This document shows, in pieces, positions 30,555-42,931 of a DNA stretch of 64,000 nt. The stretch is from Euglena gracilis (taxonomy: Eukaryota; Euglenida; Euglenophyceae; Euglenales), in the NCBI GenBank assembly GCA_039621445.1, contig CP154954.1, positions 40,045,572 through 40,109,571 on the forward strand, read 5' to 3'. Position 1 is the stretch's first letter, and every line of letters begins with the position of its first letter. Below the pieces are notes generated by a model, which saw nothing but the letters and a program-made list of their open reading frames with translations, was not told the DNA's origin and did not search any database. Both the position numbers and the translations under genes were made by a program.

Positions 30555-33225
30555 ACACCCACACACACCCACCCACACACCCACACCCACACCCACACCC
30601 ACACCCATGCACCCATGCATGCGTGTGCACGCGCACAAATTCACACACCCGAGGTCCTCCATCTCCGCCACTAGGCGGCGGGCGTTCTTCAGTGTCTCGT
30701 TCTGCTTGGACAAGCGGTCCGTGTTGGCCTGCAGCCGCTCCCTGCAACCATGGGGAACGGATGCCCAGGCCGCCACGAGGTTTCCAATGTTCTGTAGAGG
30801 GGGGAGGGGGAGGATGAACACACAACATCGACCTCAATAAATGCAGCCCTAAAAAGACAAATTGACGAAACAAACTCAAACTCACAAAGGCAGATTCCAT
30901 TTTTAGAACGACGCGGAAGGTCCATAGTGCAACAAAAAGTCGTCTTTTTTAAATTTTCGGAAATATGCACCTTCCATGGGTAAGCGGGCAAGCCCACAGC
31001 CCAGCCGGTCCCACAATCTGCAACGTCCCAATCACATGCGACGGGGCAATGGGGGGGGCAGAGACTGCCACCTGTGGTCCTCGTCCTGGGGCGAAATGTA
31101 GCGGTTTGCAGAGCCACCGACGAGCTCCTTCCGCCCTGCAGCAACACCAGCATCGAGAAGGGGTGGGTGGCTGGTGGGGGGGGGAGGGGGGAGGCTGCGA
31201 ATGGTGTGACCATCAGGCATAAGCCACGATCCCTGACTGGGAAGATCACTTCCGCTGACTGCTCGTCCAGGAGGGCCCAGCCCAGGGTTTGATATAAGGG
31301 CAGGTTGGGGGAGGTTGGGGGGGGGGCTCGGACCCCTCCTCCGGTCCAGCAGCAAGGGGGGGGGGGGACCCTCCTGCACAGTGGAACGGTCTGGATAGGT
31401 GGCCGACATTCGGCCGGGCAAAGCACCAGGCCGAATTTTTTTGCCCCTCAAAGTCGGCCAAAAGAACCATTTTGGGCACTTTGGGGGAAAATCTGCCAAA
31501 AATCCCCAAAATATTCCGCCCGAGCGCCAGAAGGGAAATTTGACCTTTGGGGGGGGGTCCCAGATACCCCTGGGTTAGTGGCAGGTGGGGGGTGCAAACC
31601 CAGTGACGACACATCGGGGGTTTTTTTCTTGGAAGCTTTCTTCTGTGAGCTGATTAAAAAAGAAATCAAATATTGATAAATTTTTAATTCTTTATTCTGA
31701 CTTTTGATATCAGAACGGAAATTTCTTTGAACGGAAATCTTTTCTGAAACGGTTTCTTTCAGAACAGAAATCTGTTAGGAACCTCAAGGAGAAGCAAAAA
31801 GAGCACAGAGTGACAAAGCTGTGAGGGAGAAACTCCCCCCTGGGAAGGTTCCGAACCTTGCTCGCTAATGAGCACTGCTCAGGCCCTCTATGTTTCCGCA
31901 ATTTCCGCAATTTTTGTTCAATTTTTTTTCTGGACTTGAACACTGAAGGTGCAATGAATTCCGGCCATTCCACAGATTGCTCAGAAGATGAGGTGGGAAA
32001 TTCAAACGTTTTTTTTTTTTGCACCTGTTTGCAATTTCTCCCAAATATGGCCCCTACACTACTGCATGCCTGTGGACACCACTGAACTCTGCTGAAAAAA
32101 AACAAGTAAAGTGAGCAACAACCTTAAAACCAATACCAACAAAACCTAATGCCAGTGTCTAAATGGAACCTTAATACCCCCACAGAATAATATCCTGGGT
32201 CTCCCTTTTGGGTCTGTTGCTGATAATCCCAAGGGGGATCTTATTTTGGAGGTCCACTTTTGATTTTGATGAAGAATTCGGCCGAAATAAAACTTTCCCG
32301 CAGGAGTGTCCGAAATAAGTCCAAAAAGAAGGATTTTGAGCAATGAGCAAAAATTGTCTCCAAAATGCCAATTTAAGCAAACTAAGGATGGGTAAAATTA
32401 AAACAAACTCAGATAAACACAGAAATCAACCAATTTTGGGGAGCATCTTCACAGTTTCATGGGGGTTTGGATTTTGGTTGAATTTTGGATTTGCTGTTGT
32501 ATTTTTGGGTCTGATATGCAGTTCCAATGAATTGTGCATTTCTTCGGCATCTGGGGTTGCCGGGCCGCCCCCCCCCCCCCCACGACCAGGACAGGGTTCG
32601 ACACAATGGACACACCTGCAGCTGTTTTTGCCTTTTCAAATTCCTTCTTCAGGTTGTTGGCATTGGCCTGGAAATTGCGGAGACGTACACTGAGCTGCTT
32701 GCAGGGCGTCGGGCAGAACTGTTCACCAGGGGAAACCAATGACAGACATCGTCCCCAGACATACGCACACTGAAATTACTGTTGGTGGGATCAACTTCTT
32801 TCACTGGCAGCCACTGCAAACCGACAACTGGACTTCTGAACGACTCCCCAAAACCCGCAGTCACGTCCACCCCCTCCACAACAGTAGCACACCCTGCAGC
32901 TGGGGTGTGTTCACTTTGTGCCATATGAGACCTCATCGGCAATGCGGCCTACCCAAGGGATGCTGCTGGTGAAAGAAAAAAAAAGCACCGCGCAACCCAG
33001 CGACCAGGGAAGAGCCCGGCGGCCTGCCCGGGCCTTCTTCGCGGCGGGCAGGCTGGCCAGCTCCACCTCCATGTTGCGCAGCGACTCCTGCAGCGTGGCG
33101 AACTTCGCCTCCAGTGCCCCGGCCTTGCTGCGGGCCGCGCCGGTCTGCAGGTCATTCAGGTCGCATGTGATCGCCCCGGAGAGGTCGCAGAACTCCCGCT
33201 CGTACGTCTCGAACAGCTCCGACAT
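28970..33225 (-). CDS. VTI1: VTI1-family Qb-SNARE, six exons
   Basis: Exons on the minus strand: 33225 to about 33000, 32694-32616, 31135-31072, 30741-30649, 30208-30127, and 29096 to about 28970. Phases agree at every internal junction from exon 2 on. The start MSELFETYEREF matches the conserved N-terminus of Vti1, the first helix of the N-terminal three-helix bundle. Exon 2 (RLRNFQANANNLKKEF) and exon 3 (RKELVGG) continue this domain. Exons 4 and 5 form the SNARE coiled coil (ERLQANTDRLSKQ, REGMERTLGTVRET). The zero-layer position is Gln, where animal Vti1 has Asp. Exon 6 ends the coil (KILSMIQRR) and enters a single membrane anchor (LIIIAVILVLTLTVFLIVYF). Vti1 proteins act in Golgi, endosome and vacuole fusion. 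The exon 1 donor and the exact stop codon are uncertain. Confidence 0.85.
29130..30120. other. Last VTI1 intron
   Basis: About 1 kb between exons 5 and 6, with G and C runs, GGGGGGTCC and CCCCCCCTGGGG inverted units at 29,500-29,720, and no other exon I can support. Confidence 0.5.
30076..30126 (+). repeat. CAACC pentamer tract plus C run beside a VTI1 donor
   Basis: Tandem CCCAA units at about 30,076-30,100 followed by a C run directly next to the donor of VTI1 exon 5 (minus strand). Confidence 0.7.
30505..30615 (+). repeat. CA/CCCACA microsatellite in a VTI1 intron
   Basis: (CA)n at 30,508-30,550 changing to CCCACA units up to 30,610, about 40 bp from the exon 4 donor. Confidence 0.9.
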
Positions 33226-34810
33226 GGCGGGGGCTGCGGGGGGAGGGCGGCAAAAAACCAGCATGCCCCGCGGAATGTGCTCAAGCGCATCCGTCAGTCT
33301 CACAATGGGGCTGTCACAGGCACGGTTCGGACCAGCTCCGCAGCACCGTTCGAAAGGGTATACTCACTCCTGTCAGGAGCGGGCCATAGAACCCTCAAAC
33401 CCCAGAGCAGGCACAGACACTACTCCTTGACTGTCTCTTTTCGGTCCCCCTGTGGCCAGGCAGTGATATTGTATCCCGGCAGCAACGGATTTGGTAACAC
33501 AGTGGCATTCGAAACGAGGAGAGGAACGTCTCAAAGTTCCTCTTTGGATGGAAAGTGGTGTAGTGGTGTTGGCGTTGGCGTTCCAAGGGCTTTGCCTCGG
33601 GTCGCTGGGTGCTTCCTTAGATTATCCCATCATCTTCGAGATGCTTTGAAAAAAAATTGGTCGAACAAAACAGATGGTCGAAAATGCCCACAACATGGGG
33701 ATAGGCGTGCAGGCAGCCAAAAAATGACTACGGGGGGCAGATGGGGATGGCCATGCTTTTCTGCTGTCAGAACTCTGAGAGAAACAGCAGGTGGACTGCC
33801 CTTCTCCTGCAATGCAGAGAGAGGGGGAAATTGAAATTGCGGCCAGTGACAAAAAAAAGTGACACAGGAACAGTGGGCAGGCAGGCAGAACGGGAGACAC
33901 TTTTGCGGTAGGGTTTAGCTGGTCAATATCCGGCCACACTGTCAACTGACCATCCCGGGTGCCCAACTTGGACATGCACGGGAGTGGGGGAAAGTGCGAC
34001 ACCGGGCGACACAGTCCGCAGCCTGGCTGGGAGCTGCTGCCTGGCTGGACCCGCCCCCTGGGATTGGGTCCCTCCGGCTTAAGACAACCCTGACCCAGGG
34101 GAGGGGGGGGCTTTGGCTGCAGACCCATCAAACCAACCCAGGGCTGTACGGGAAGGCCTACTGAGGGGAGGTGGTTGGCCCGACCCCACCGCACCAAGGA
34201 AAATTTTTTCTTTGGCGTTGCAAGAAAAAATCAACCAGAAAATTGCCGCCCCTGGAAACACGGGAATGCCGCCGGATGTCCGGGGGGGGGGGGGTCAACC
34301 CCCCCAATAATGCAACGGGGTCCGCCAAATTTAAAAAGAAGCAGCCTGGCTTCAAAAACCCACACCTTTTTATTTGTCGACAAGCAAAAGATCCTTCGTC
34401 CGCTGTTTTGGACATTTCAGCAATTCTGAACCCCCCCACTTACAACCCCCCCCCAGGAAATAGGATCCTGTTTGGTGGTCGGCCCAAAGGGGGGCCACCA
34501 AATCATCATCAGCAAAAACATCAGCGAAATACATCACCCGTGCAACTTGCAAACACGGGTTCTGTACAAACATGGAGCCGAAAAATATTACGGGTCAAGG
34601 GCAGCACAATGAAGAGGGGGAAGTGAGACACTTGGCTGGATATCCCTCCCAAAGGCATCGACCCCTTAAAAAATAGAGCCTGGCAACAAAGAGGAAAAAC
34701 CCTCCCCGAATTTACGACCCCTGATGTCGCCAAGGAAAGAAGGCCCAGGTTTGATTTGGGGGTTAAGGTCAAAGGAGTCTCCCATCAAGCAAAGAAGGGA
34801 TGTGGGCGGC
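33226..34810. other. Intergenic region between the two VTI1 copies
   Basis: The VTI1 promoter should lie just above 33,225, but no motif stands out. A GGCTGG-family repeat is at about 34,010-34,085 (ending CCCTCCGGCTTAAG). Other sequence is unassigned with G and C runs. The left end approaches the last exon of the second VTI1 copy. Confidence 0.45.
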
Positions 34811-36671
34811 ACAAGTGTCAAAACGGCCATCGCCGCAACGCTCCGAGGATCTTCTGCGCTCTGGTCATCTGCGATGACACGAGATGGAAGCCCCTGGGGG
34901 GCACTGTCCATTTCATCTCGCAAATGTAGCATTTTTTAGTGTTTTTTTTAATATTTTCCATTCACAAGTTTGCAAGAAGGCGAAATGTGTCAAATTCTCG
35001 CATATCATGGCGCTATTACCTAGACAGGTGGTGGCTTCCATATGACCGGGCAGAGGACGTCAAAACTATTCCGGGAGTGTTTCTGAGGTTGTTTGATCTT
35101 TTGAAGCATTGTTGCAGTCCACGCTTGGGGGGCCTTCGTTCCACTCGAAACAAATGACCACCAAATGAATGCATAATGGTTTGCGCACACCTCCTGGTCC
35201 GTCTCCCGCAGGGTGCCCAGCGTCTTCTCCATGCCCTCGCGTTGTGTGCGCAATCGCTGGGAGGTGTCTTCCCTGTGGAAAGTGGAGATGGTGGGGGATT
35301 TGAAGACGGAGAACAGGAGCTGCAAGGATGAATAGGACACTTAGTATAACGGGGAGGGGCTCCAAAGAACAGACCCTCGAAAAACATGCCAAAAAAACCA
35401 CAAAAATAAACGCAAATAAACACAAAAAACGTAAATTCAATCTAGAGCTTCCCCAGGATGTTCTGCTGGAGAGGACAGAAATTTTTTCATCTCCTCCAGG
35501 GAAATTTTTTATTTTGTTAAGAGACTTTGGGAACATGCTGGTCCTAAAAATAGGCAACTTTAGGGCAAAAGATCCAAAAATGACAAAAAAAAGGGGCCAA
35601 ATTGTGAAAATTTTCTGGGTCAAAAAATTTCCGAGCAAAAATTGCAAAATTGCTATTTGGAGGCACAACTTGAACTAAAGGATTTTTCCTTTGCCTGTGT
35701 TTGAAAATGCGCACACCGACATTTTTAGTGAAAATGACAACACCCTGGCTCCCGAAACCAATCAATGTAATCAGAATATGGTTTGGTGCCCCAGGACGCG
35801 GAGATGGAAACAAAGACTTTTCATGGTGCATGACACCCTGCATGTTTGTTTGGAACCTTTCAACGGCTGCATGGGATGTTGCTGGGTGCATGAGATGTTG
35901 CTGGCTGCATGGGATTTGGGGAGGTGAGACAAAGCTCAACGCAATGCCCCAAATTTTGACTTTATGAGAATTTAATATTTGGTGTGCGTTTGCACAAGTA
36001 TGTAAACGGGCAAACGAGCCAAACTCCACATACGCGAGCTAAAATTGGTGTGTTTGTGAAATTGTGGTTGGTTTGCTAAATTGGCGCACACCTGTGTGCG
36101 TCTGCACGAACCAACCACTTGCGTCGCTTCGCAAACGTGCCATTTGAAGTTGCGGCATTAATGCAGTTTGAAGATCCTTAAATATATTTTGATATGATCC
36201 TGAAATATATTCGAGATACCTTGTAGCACAACAACTAAAGCTCCAGCCTCCTGGGCCCGAATTTGACAGTTGAGTCAACGAAAACCCATTTCTTGGCACC
36301 TCAACCATTAAAATAAACGGCACTTTTAAATGTTATCCTGAAAGATTGAGTCAACAGGTCACTGGTAACAATCCTCCTGTGCTCTGTATCCCCCTCATCA
36401 ACCACCAGTGGAGTTCTCTAACAGCCCGTTACTACCGACTTTATTCGTGACGTGTGAATTTCCACTCCTTTTGTAACAACTTCAAAAACCTCCACAACGT
36501 GCGCCAGGGCTTCAGAAAGCAGGCAAAGGGGTGGACCTGTCGCCCCACCTCCCACCACCCGGCACTGGCAGTTGTCACACAGGAAAGGGGGGAGGTGATG
36601 ACCGGGGTTTCAGTGTGGTATGGCGAATGTATCAGTTTGCGGGGTCAATCGGGTTTCACAACTCGGCGACG

Positions 36672-36719
36672 TGTTATATATATACATATATATGTATATA
36701 TGTATATATATATATATAT
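36672..36719. repeat. (TA)n microsatellite, left half
   Basis: TATATATACATATATATG-like repeat interrupted at 36720 by a MITE. The same repeat resumes at 37249. Confidence 0.85.
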
Positions 36720-37248
36720 GGCAAGACTAACTCACTGGGCCCCCCCGGGAGGGGTCCCAGTAGTTGTTCCTACCGGGGACTTCGGCTGCCCAGGTGAAAC
36801 TACTGGGCCCCCTCCATATTTTCCCAGGGAAATCCGGGCCCCGGCGAAAATTTTTATTGAAGACTGAGTATGGTTGGGGTTCATTTCAGGAGTAGGGTTA
36901 GGGTTAATGTTAGGGTTAGGGTCAGGGTTCGGGTTAGGGTTAAGATTTGGGTGAGGGTTAGGGGAAATCAGGCAGTTGGGCCAGATTGCGGCCGAATTTC
37001 GGCCAAATTTCCAAGACACTTTTAATAATGAATTTCGACCCAATTTCGCGCTAACTTTTTTCCTAAATCGTAACCCTAACCCTAATCCAAACCTTAACCC
37101 CAACCCTACCCTACCCCCTAAAATAACGGAAATACGGAAAATCGGGGTGCGAAATCCAAAACTTTGAGTTGGTGAAAGAAGTGGGACCCCCGCCCCCAGA
37201 TTAAACTACTGGGACCCCCCTGGGGGGGGGCAGTAAATTAGCCTTGCC
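36720..37248. mobile_element. MITE with GGCAAG ends inserted in a TA microsatellite
   Basis: The left end GGCAAGACTAACTCACTG and the right end (reading inward) GGCAAGGCTAATTTACTG are inverted repeats. ATATATAT flanks both sides, consistent with an 8-bp duplication but not diagnostic in a TA repeat. Subterminal ACTACTGGG plus C-run segments are shared with the MITE at 23278-23552. The interior has a 70-bp tract of GGGTTA-like units at about 36,892-36,965 and CCCTAACCCTAA near 37,070. No coding frame. Confidence 0.72.
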
Positions 37249-37363
37249 ATATATATACACACACATATATATACATATATATATAACGAAGGTTATATAT
37301 ATATATATATATATTTATATAAACATATATATACATATATACATATGTATGTGTGAAATGTGT

Positions 37364-37398
<35 letters not shown>

Positions 37399-37432
37399 CA
37401 TATACATATATATATATATATGTATGTATGCG
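37249..37432. repeat. TA/CA microsatellite, right half
   Basis: (TA)n with TATATACATATATAC units and an inner (CA)n at about 37,362-37,382. It extends to about 37,430, within the extra intron of the second VTI1 copy. Confidence 0.9.
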
Positions 37433-39409
37433 AAGGTTTGCCAGTGGCTTTTTTGACAAGGCCTTCATTTCATCCCCCCCAAAAAACGTCCCGTGGGCAA
37501 GCAATTGGAGCAGCTTGCCGGGGTCCTTGGAAGGCAACGGGGGAAGGCGTGATGGGGGTGGGGGGTTCACTCCCCCCCAAAGGCGAGCGAAAGGGATGGG
37601 TGCACCAATGGCCGACCACACCCGAGGCTCTCCATCTCCGCCACCAGCCGATGGGCATCCCTGTGGGCAGCGGCTTACGGGTGAACTGCCCGACGGGGTT
37701 GGCCTGGCTATCATGCGACCCCCCCATCCCCCCAAAAATGCAGCTGGCCTTGACGGTGGTCTGGATGAGGCCACTTGTTTGCCGGAACCCAGGGTTGGCC
37801 ACTTTGAGTCGGAGGATCCACAACCCACCAAAGCCACTGGTGGTCACCCGGTGGGTCGGACCCATGCTTGTGCTTACCGACCGGGGGGGGAGGGGGAGGG
37901 GGGGTGCTATAGAGTGCCTGCCCCAGCAGGCACCCCCGCCCGGGGGGGGGTAGGGGTCCGGGTGGGGACCCAGAAATTTTTCATTGAATTTTCCGGGCCC
38001 CCGGCGCCTTTGGCGCCGGGGTCGGAGGGGAGTGCCTGCTAGGGGCAGGCACCCCCCAAAACCCTACCCCCCCCCCGGGGGGGGGTCGGATCGGGTGCTA
38101 TGGGGTGCCTGTCCCTAGCACCTCCCCCCCCCCCGTGGGGTAGGCACCCAACTAAGCACAAGCCTGGTCGGACCATCATTCAACGGTGACATGGTCTGGA
38201 CCTCAAGGGGGAGCAACAAACCCCAAAATGGCTTATGTCTGCAGCGAAAACTGCAGAGATACCCAATATATTTGACAACGTGGGTTGAATATTGTTCAGA
38301 TGGACCGAGTTTGGCTCTGCCTGAGAGTCACCCAACTGGATTTTACTCGACAACCTGGGTGAACTATTTTGAGGCCAATGGCTTTCTCAGCACCATGAGG
38401 TGGAGACACACATGATTGCAATGGTTTTTTCAGCATGTTTCCTCCTTAAATGATCCCGTTGGCTGTATACCTCCCAAAGACTCAGGAGCAGACTCTGGAT
38501 CTCTTGCGGCGACTGGAAATTTCCCCCGTCACCAAGTTATCCTGCATATTTCCCGTTTGGGTTGGTGGTGTGCTCCATGGAGGTCATGCCAGCAGTCTGC
38601 AGTTTCAAAAAGTTCATCGCGTAGTGGCAGAGTGTTTCCGGCGGGAACCCTAACCTGCATGCCCACCCCAGGGACAGATCAGACCAAGGTCTCTTAATTC
38701 CCGCCAATCAACCTTCTTTTTCCCTTGCCAGCACCGCAGCTGCTCAGGCACTGGCTTGTCCTGTTGATGCAGTGTTGAGCGGAGTCACGGACCCCTGCGC
38801 ATCCGACCAACCCGGGCAGCCCACCCATGGGCGCCACTGGTCAAGGGTCGCAGCCTGGCGCTCCAGCCGGTCGGTGCTCGCCTGCAGTCGTTCCCTGCGG
38901 GGGAAACGGCAGGTCCCCCACACCGCCCAGAAGGCAACCGGACAGTGGCAGTGACAGTGGCAGCGAACTTCAACAATGTCTGAGGCAACTACGTGTGACA
39001 CCACCCGGGATAATTCCTCCAGGGGGTGGATCGCATCCAGTAACCAGTCCCAACGACGTCGGCACCCAGAAAGGCCATCTCCAGCTGCGAAAATTCCATT
39101 CCGGGTTCTTTCAACGTTAGAGATCGCCTGGGATGGATTTGAGTTGGATGACTTTGATCACCTGGGGGGAGGGGTCTCCGAGTCGGCGCCAGAGAGCCAT
39201 GGCAGAGTGTCCACTGCCCCCCCCCAAGGGTATTAAGTGAGTGGGCAGGGGGGGTCTGGATCCCCCGGGGGGGGGGGGTCGGACCACCCCCCCGTGCAAA
39301 AAAAAATTCTGGCGCTTTGCGCGGAAAATTACTTTGGGCCTTGAAAAAGGCCCAAAAATTGCGTTTTCACGCGGTTTTCTTTTTTTTAAAAAATAACATA
39401 CATACAAAA

Positions 39410-39805
39410 CAATATAACCCCCCCCCCAAATAATAACCCCCCAAATAATAAACTCCCCCTTGAGGACCGACTGCGGCCGCCCAAATAATAAACCCCCCTC
39501 CGGCAGGTGTGAAGGCAAAGGAAAAAAAGAGCCAAAAATCAGCAGAAATGTTGCAAAAAAAATCACAAAAATAGATTAGATTGGTGCAGAAAATATGTCA
39601 AAAAAGCACCCATTTTTTAAAAAAAAAATCCAAAAATGCCCAAAAAAAAGCGACTATTGGGGCCTGTGGAGGGGTTTTTGGATCGATTTTCGACTTCAGC
39701 AATTTTGCCCAAATAATAACCCCCCCAAATAATAACCCCCCCCCTTGGACCCCGACTTCGAATGTCCAAATAATAAACTGGGGACGTTTATTATTTGGGG
39801 GTTAC
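39410..39805. repeat. CAAATAATAACCCC repeat cluster
   Basis: At least seven CAAATAATAA(A)CCCC units lie in two clusters (39,428-39,500 and 39,708-39,775), with an inverted unit TTTATTATTTGGGGG at about 39,790. Similar boundaries (CAAATATAACCCC or TATTATTTGGGG) recur near 40,115, 43,420-43,515, 52,195-52,600 and 59,445-59,757. They probably mark the ends of small elements. Confidence 0.6.
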
Positions 39806-39883
39806 ACCATATTTCATCTAATCCGGCGCTTTGCGCTTGAAGAATTTTTGGGGGGTTCCCGGGGGCGTTTTGAACTGCCAAAT

Positions 39884-40023
39884 TTTCGACCTAAAGCAAA
39901 CCACATATTACAACCCCACATGTAAAATTCAACCCAAACCCAAATATGTGCAATTTTCGACATAAAGCAAACCACATATTACAACCCCACATATAAAATT
40001 CAACCCAAACCCAAATATGTGCA
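39884..40023 (+). repeat. Tandem duplication of a 70-bp unit
   Basis: Two nearly identical 70-bp units begin ATTTTCGACCTAAAGC and ATTTTCGACATAAAGC and both end AACCCAAATATGTGCA. Only a few substitutions separate them, so the duplication is recent. Confidence 0.85.
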
Positions 40024-42931
40024 GCAAATGAACGCTGTTATTCGGGATGGGTAGAGGAAAAAATAATGTTTTGATGGTTTGACAATGTGTGTCTGTGTTG
40101 TGCTGGTGCTGTGGTACCCCCCAAATATAAAGCCAAATATAATAATAAAGGGGTGGTCCCGGACCCCCCCCCCGTCCAAGGAGGGAGGGGGAGGTGGTCT
40201 GGACCCCCCCTCCCCCCCTTAATTGCGCTAAGGCTTCTTGTCTGTTTATGGCTGGCGCTGATTCGCTTCTGGCCCAATTTGTGTGGTGAGTGGCCAGGGA
40301 CCCCTGACCCCCCCCCCTGCAAAACCACCGCTCACTTAATACCCTGCCCCACAGGGGCAAATCAGGGGGTTTGCCTTCCGAGGCATGCGCCGAGGATGGG
40401 GTCGGCCACGCCTTGAAATTCAACCTGCTAGTCACCACATGTTGGGGAGGGAGTCACCGGTGGCCTTCGGCGGGTAAAGAACTCTGGCCACTGGGGGAGG
40501 CGTCCATCTAAAATCGCTTTCCCCGGCTGAGAAGAGACGGGTGGGGGGCGATGAAATATACACATACCACCGGACCCCACCTTTTGGGGCAGACTTTGTG
40601 TAAAATCCTACTGATGGTCCTTGGAAATTTTTGGGGGTGGGGGTTTGGTGGTGACATAGAATCGTGATAGACATACAATGGCGACGTAGAATACTGTGCT
40701 CAGGGCACTTTTTCCTGGGTCCAAACCACCCGCCCATTTTTTCGAAAAAACAACCACCCATGCACGACCCCCCCCCCCGGGAATCAACCCTCCCACCCAC
40801 CCAAAACCAAGCCAGAATCGGCTGAAAACCCTGGAATTTTTTTGCAGCCCGGAGGTTGGGCAGGCCTTGACTGACCTACGACGTACCGACCCCCGGGGGA
40901 GGGGTCCAAAAGCCCGCAATTCCAATGATTTCTTTTGGATTACATTTTTGTTGTCTTGAAATTCACCCAATATTACCCCGCATTATCTCCAAATCAATTT
41001 CCAAAGATGAATTCATTTAACACGGTTGTGCTCAGGTTATACCTGGGGTTTTCACTCCACTCCATTAAAAGTTTTCAACCAAGTAATTTATTACAATGAC
41101 CAACAACCACAAATTCTTGATTTGGATTCTGTTTTCATATTTAATAATCAAGAAATTAATCAATCAGCAGTGAATGCTAAACCACCCTCATCAGCGCCGC
41201 ACCCAACACCCATTGCCCCACCCAACACAAACGTGTCGGGAGGTGGCCTCTCCGTGATGCACGGTCCGCCCTTCAATTCCGAGGTGATTGGTGAGATGTT
41301 GGGTCCACCCCCTCTCCAAGTGGGAGGAGTACACCCAAATCCGGTGAATATGGCCACCCGGCGTTACGCCACCACATTTTGCTCATTTCTCACTTTTCTG
41401 CGCAGTTTCCTGCACCTTCAAAGTTTTCATTCAACATTCTTTCATTGCACAAATTTTGGATAATAGCGAGGATTGCTCGTTTTTTGTTTCTCCCTCAAAT
41501 TTTACTTTTTTGAAGCTTTTATGTCATTCATTCCCCTTCAAAAACCAACACATTGCGAAACAGCAGTGAGAGGACACAGGTGGATCCCCCTCCCGACCCA
41601 GGGCCATTGGGCAGGCTTTTGGCTGGTTCCTGAATGATCTGCCTGTTCTGGAGAATGCCAATGATTGATCGACCTTTAGGACCTGCATTACTCCCACCCA
41701 ATCCCAGTGAAACCCACCCATTACCTTGCGCTGGGGGGTTTTGATTTTCAGCATCACAAACAGAGAAGAAAACATTTTGGCTCCAGGGGGATCCCAGGGT
41801 GGTCGGACCCCCCCCCCCCTTTATCCCATGAACTGCCCGGGGGGATTCGGGGCAACCCCTGTTTGAGACGGCTGGCGATTTGCATATATTTGTATATATT
41901 GAGTATTTGCACGTGCCTGGCAGGCAGTGTGAGAAAAGAAGGGACAATAACGTCGTCATTTTGTTTGGTCCGATGCCAAAAGTTCAAACGGCTGAGGCTG
42001 CGAGCAGCAGGGGAACACTGCAGTGTGGGGAAGGAGGTCAGGGGTTGGGGCCAGTCAACAGGCGGGAGTTAGTTGTCATTGTCAGGGTCGGCTTCTGTCA
42101 ACCGGCTACCCTGAGGAACACAAAAGACCTCTCGACCCTTGCTGGACCTCAACAGCACCTCATGAGCGTCCAACAGAGAACAATGACACAAGCAGAAGCT
42201 CTCCCATGAAAAGCCCAATCACTTCCGAAATAAGCAGACATTTTTTTCTCGGTGAAAAATGGGGTGGTTAGCTTGATTAGCCGCACCACCGGGCCAATGC
42301 CGCCGTGCAAGCTGGGTCAAACCACTGCACAATGCATTGCATTGTCAGGGCTGCATCACAGCCGTATAGCCTCTGGTTGGGAACGAACGTTTTGACTGTT
42401 GTCGACGTGAAGCAAAAATGACCTTTAACGCCAGCATTAGATTTGGGGAAACGTCGCTGACACACCTCTGCTGTTGCGCTTTCAACCGCTCCTGTTTTGC
42501 CTCTGTGACAAAGACAAAAATTCTGATGCAAATTCTTGCCCTTCTTGTTGTGAACAAGGGGCGGACCGCTGCCCAGGGACGATCAGGGCTCAGTTGTCCA
42601 TTTTTTGTGGTTCACATAAAGTTGGGAGTCGCAAAATTCTTGTTGTGGTCTTGTTGGTGTCCACAAAACCACAAAAAAAAACTTTGGTGTTCATAAATGA
42701 AGCGCAATTTTTTTGTGTAACACATAAAAAATTCTTCCGGTGTCCCCTCACAAAAAATATTCTTTCTCTCTCTTTTTTCGGTGTCTACACATGGATATCA
42801 AAGCGTCACCTTGATGTCCACTGGAAAGAGCCTTCAATGTGTCCATTGGGGGGGGGGGGTGGAATGCAAATGGTTGCCAAGGACATCCACGTGCAAGCTG
42901 CCGATAAAGCCTCGGCGACGGCCAAAATCAC

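Larger units (their letters stand above)
34818..38894 (-). pseudogene. Partial second VTI1 copy lacking a recognisable membrane anchor
   Basis: Minus-strand exons: 38894-38838 (ERLQASTDRLERQ), 37660-37622 ([12 protein letters not shown]), 35272-35191 (EDTSQRLRTQREGMEK) and 34868-34818 (MTRAQKILGALRRWPF, stop). They match the SNARE-motif exons of the complete gene at 29-33 kb, and all splice phases agree. In the complete gene the first two are one 93-bp exon. Here they are split by an intron of 1,177 bp. The last exon stops after the coil and has no membrane anchor in frame. A moderately hydrophobic run (MAVLTLV) exists in another frame just downstream, as if a frameshift removed the anchor. 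No copies of the N-terminal exons were found upstream. It may be a decaying duplicate or a truncated, soluble SNARE. Confidence 0.75.
38895..42931. other. Unassigned stretch upstream of the second VTI1 copy
   Basis: No gene is securely identified. It holds CAAATAATAACCCC repeats (39,410-39,805), a 70-bp tandem duplication (39,884-40,023), and G/C runs. A short splice-bordered block on the minus strand (42502-42466, EAKQERLKAQQQR) lies between TTTGTCACAG and GTGTGTCAG. It might be an isolated coiled-coil exon but is too short to assign. Confidence 0.4.

Noticed and set aside
38450-38653. Plus-strand frame with PKTQEQTLDLLRRLEISPV
   Set aside because: Protein-like for about 60 residues but isolated, without splice partner or recognised family. 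It lies upstream of an intron of the minus-strand VTI1 copy.
41026-41463. 145-codon plus-strand frame
   Set aside because: No domain recognised and composition is mixed. Its ends coincide with AT-rich non-coding sequence.
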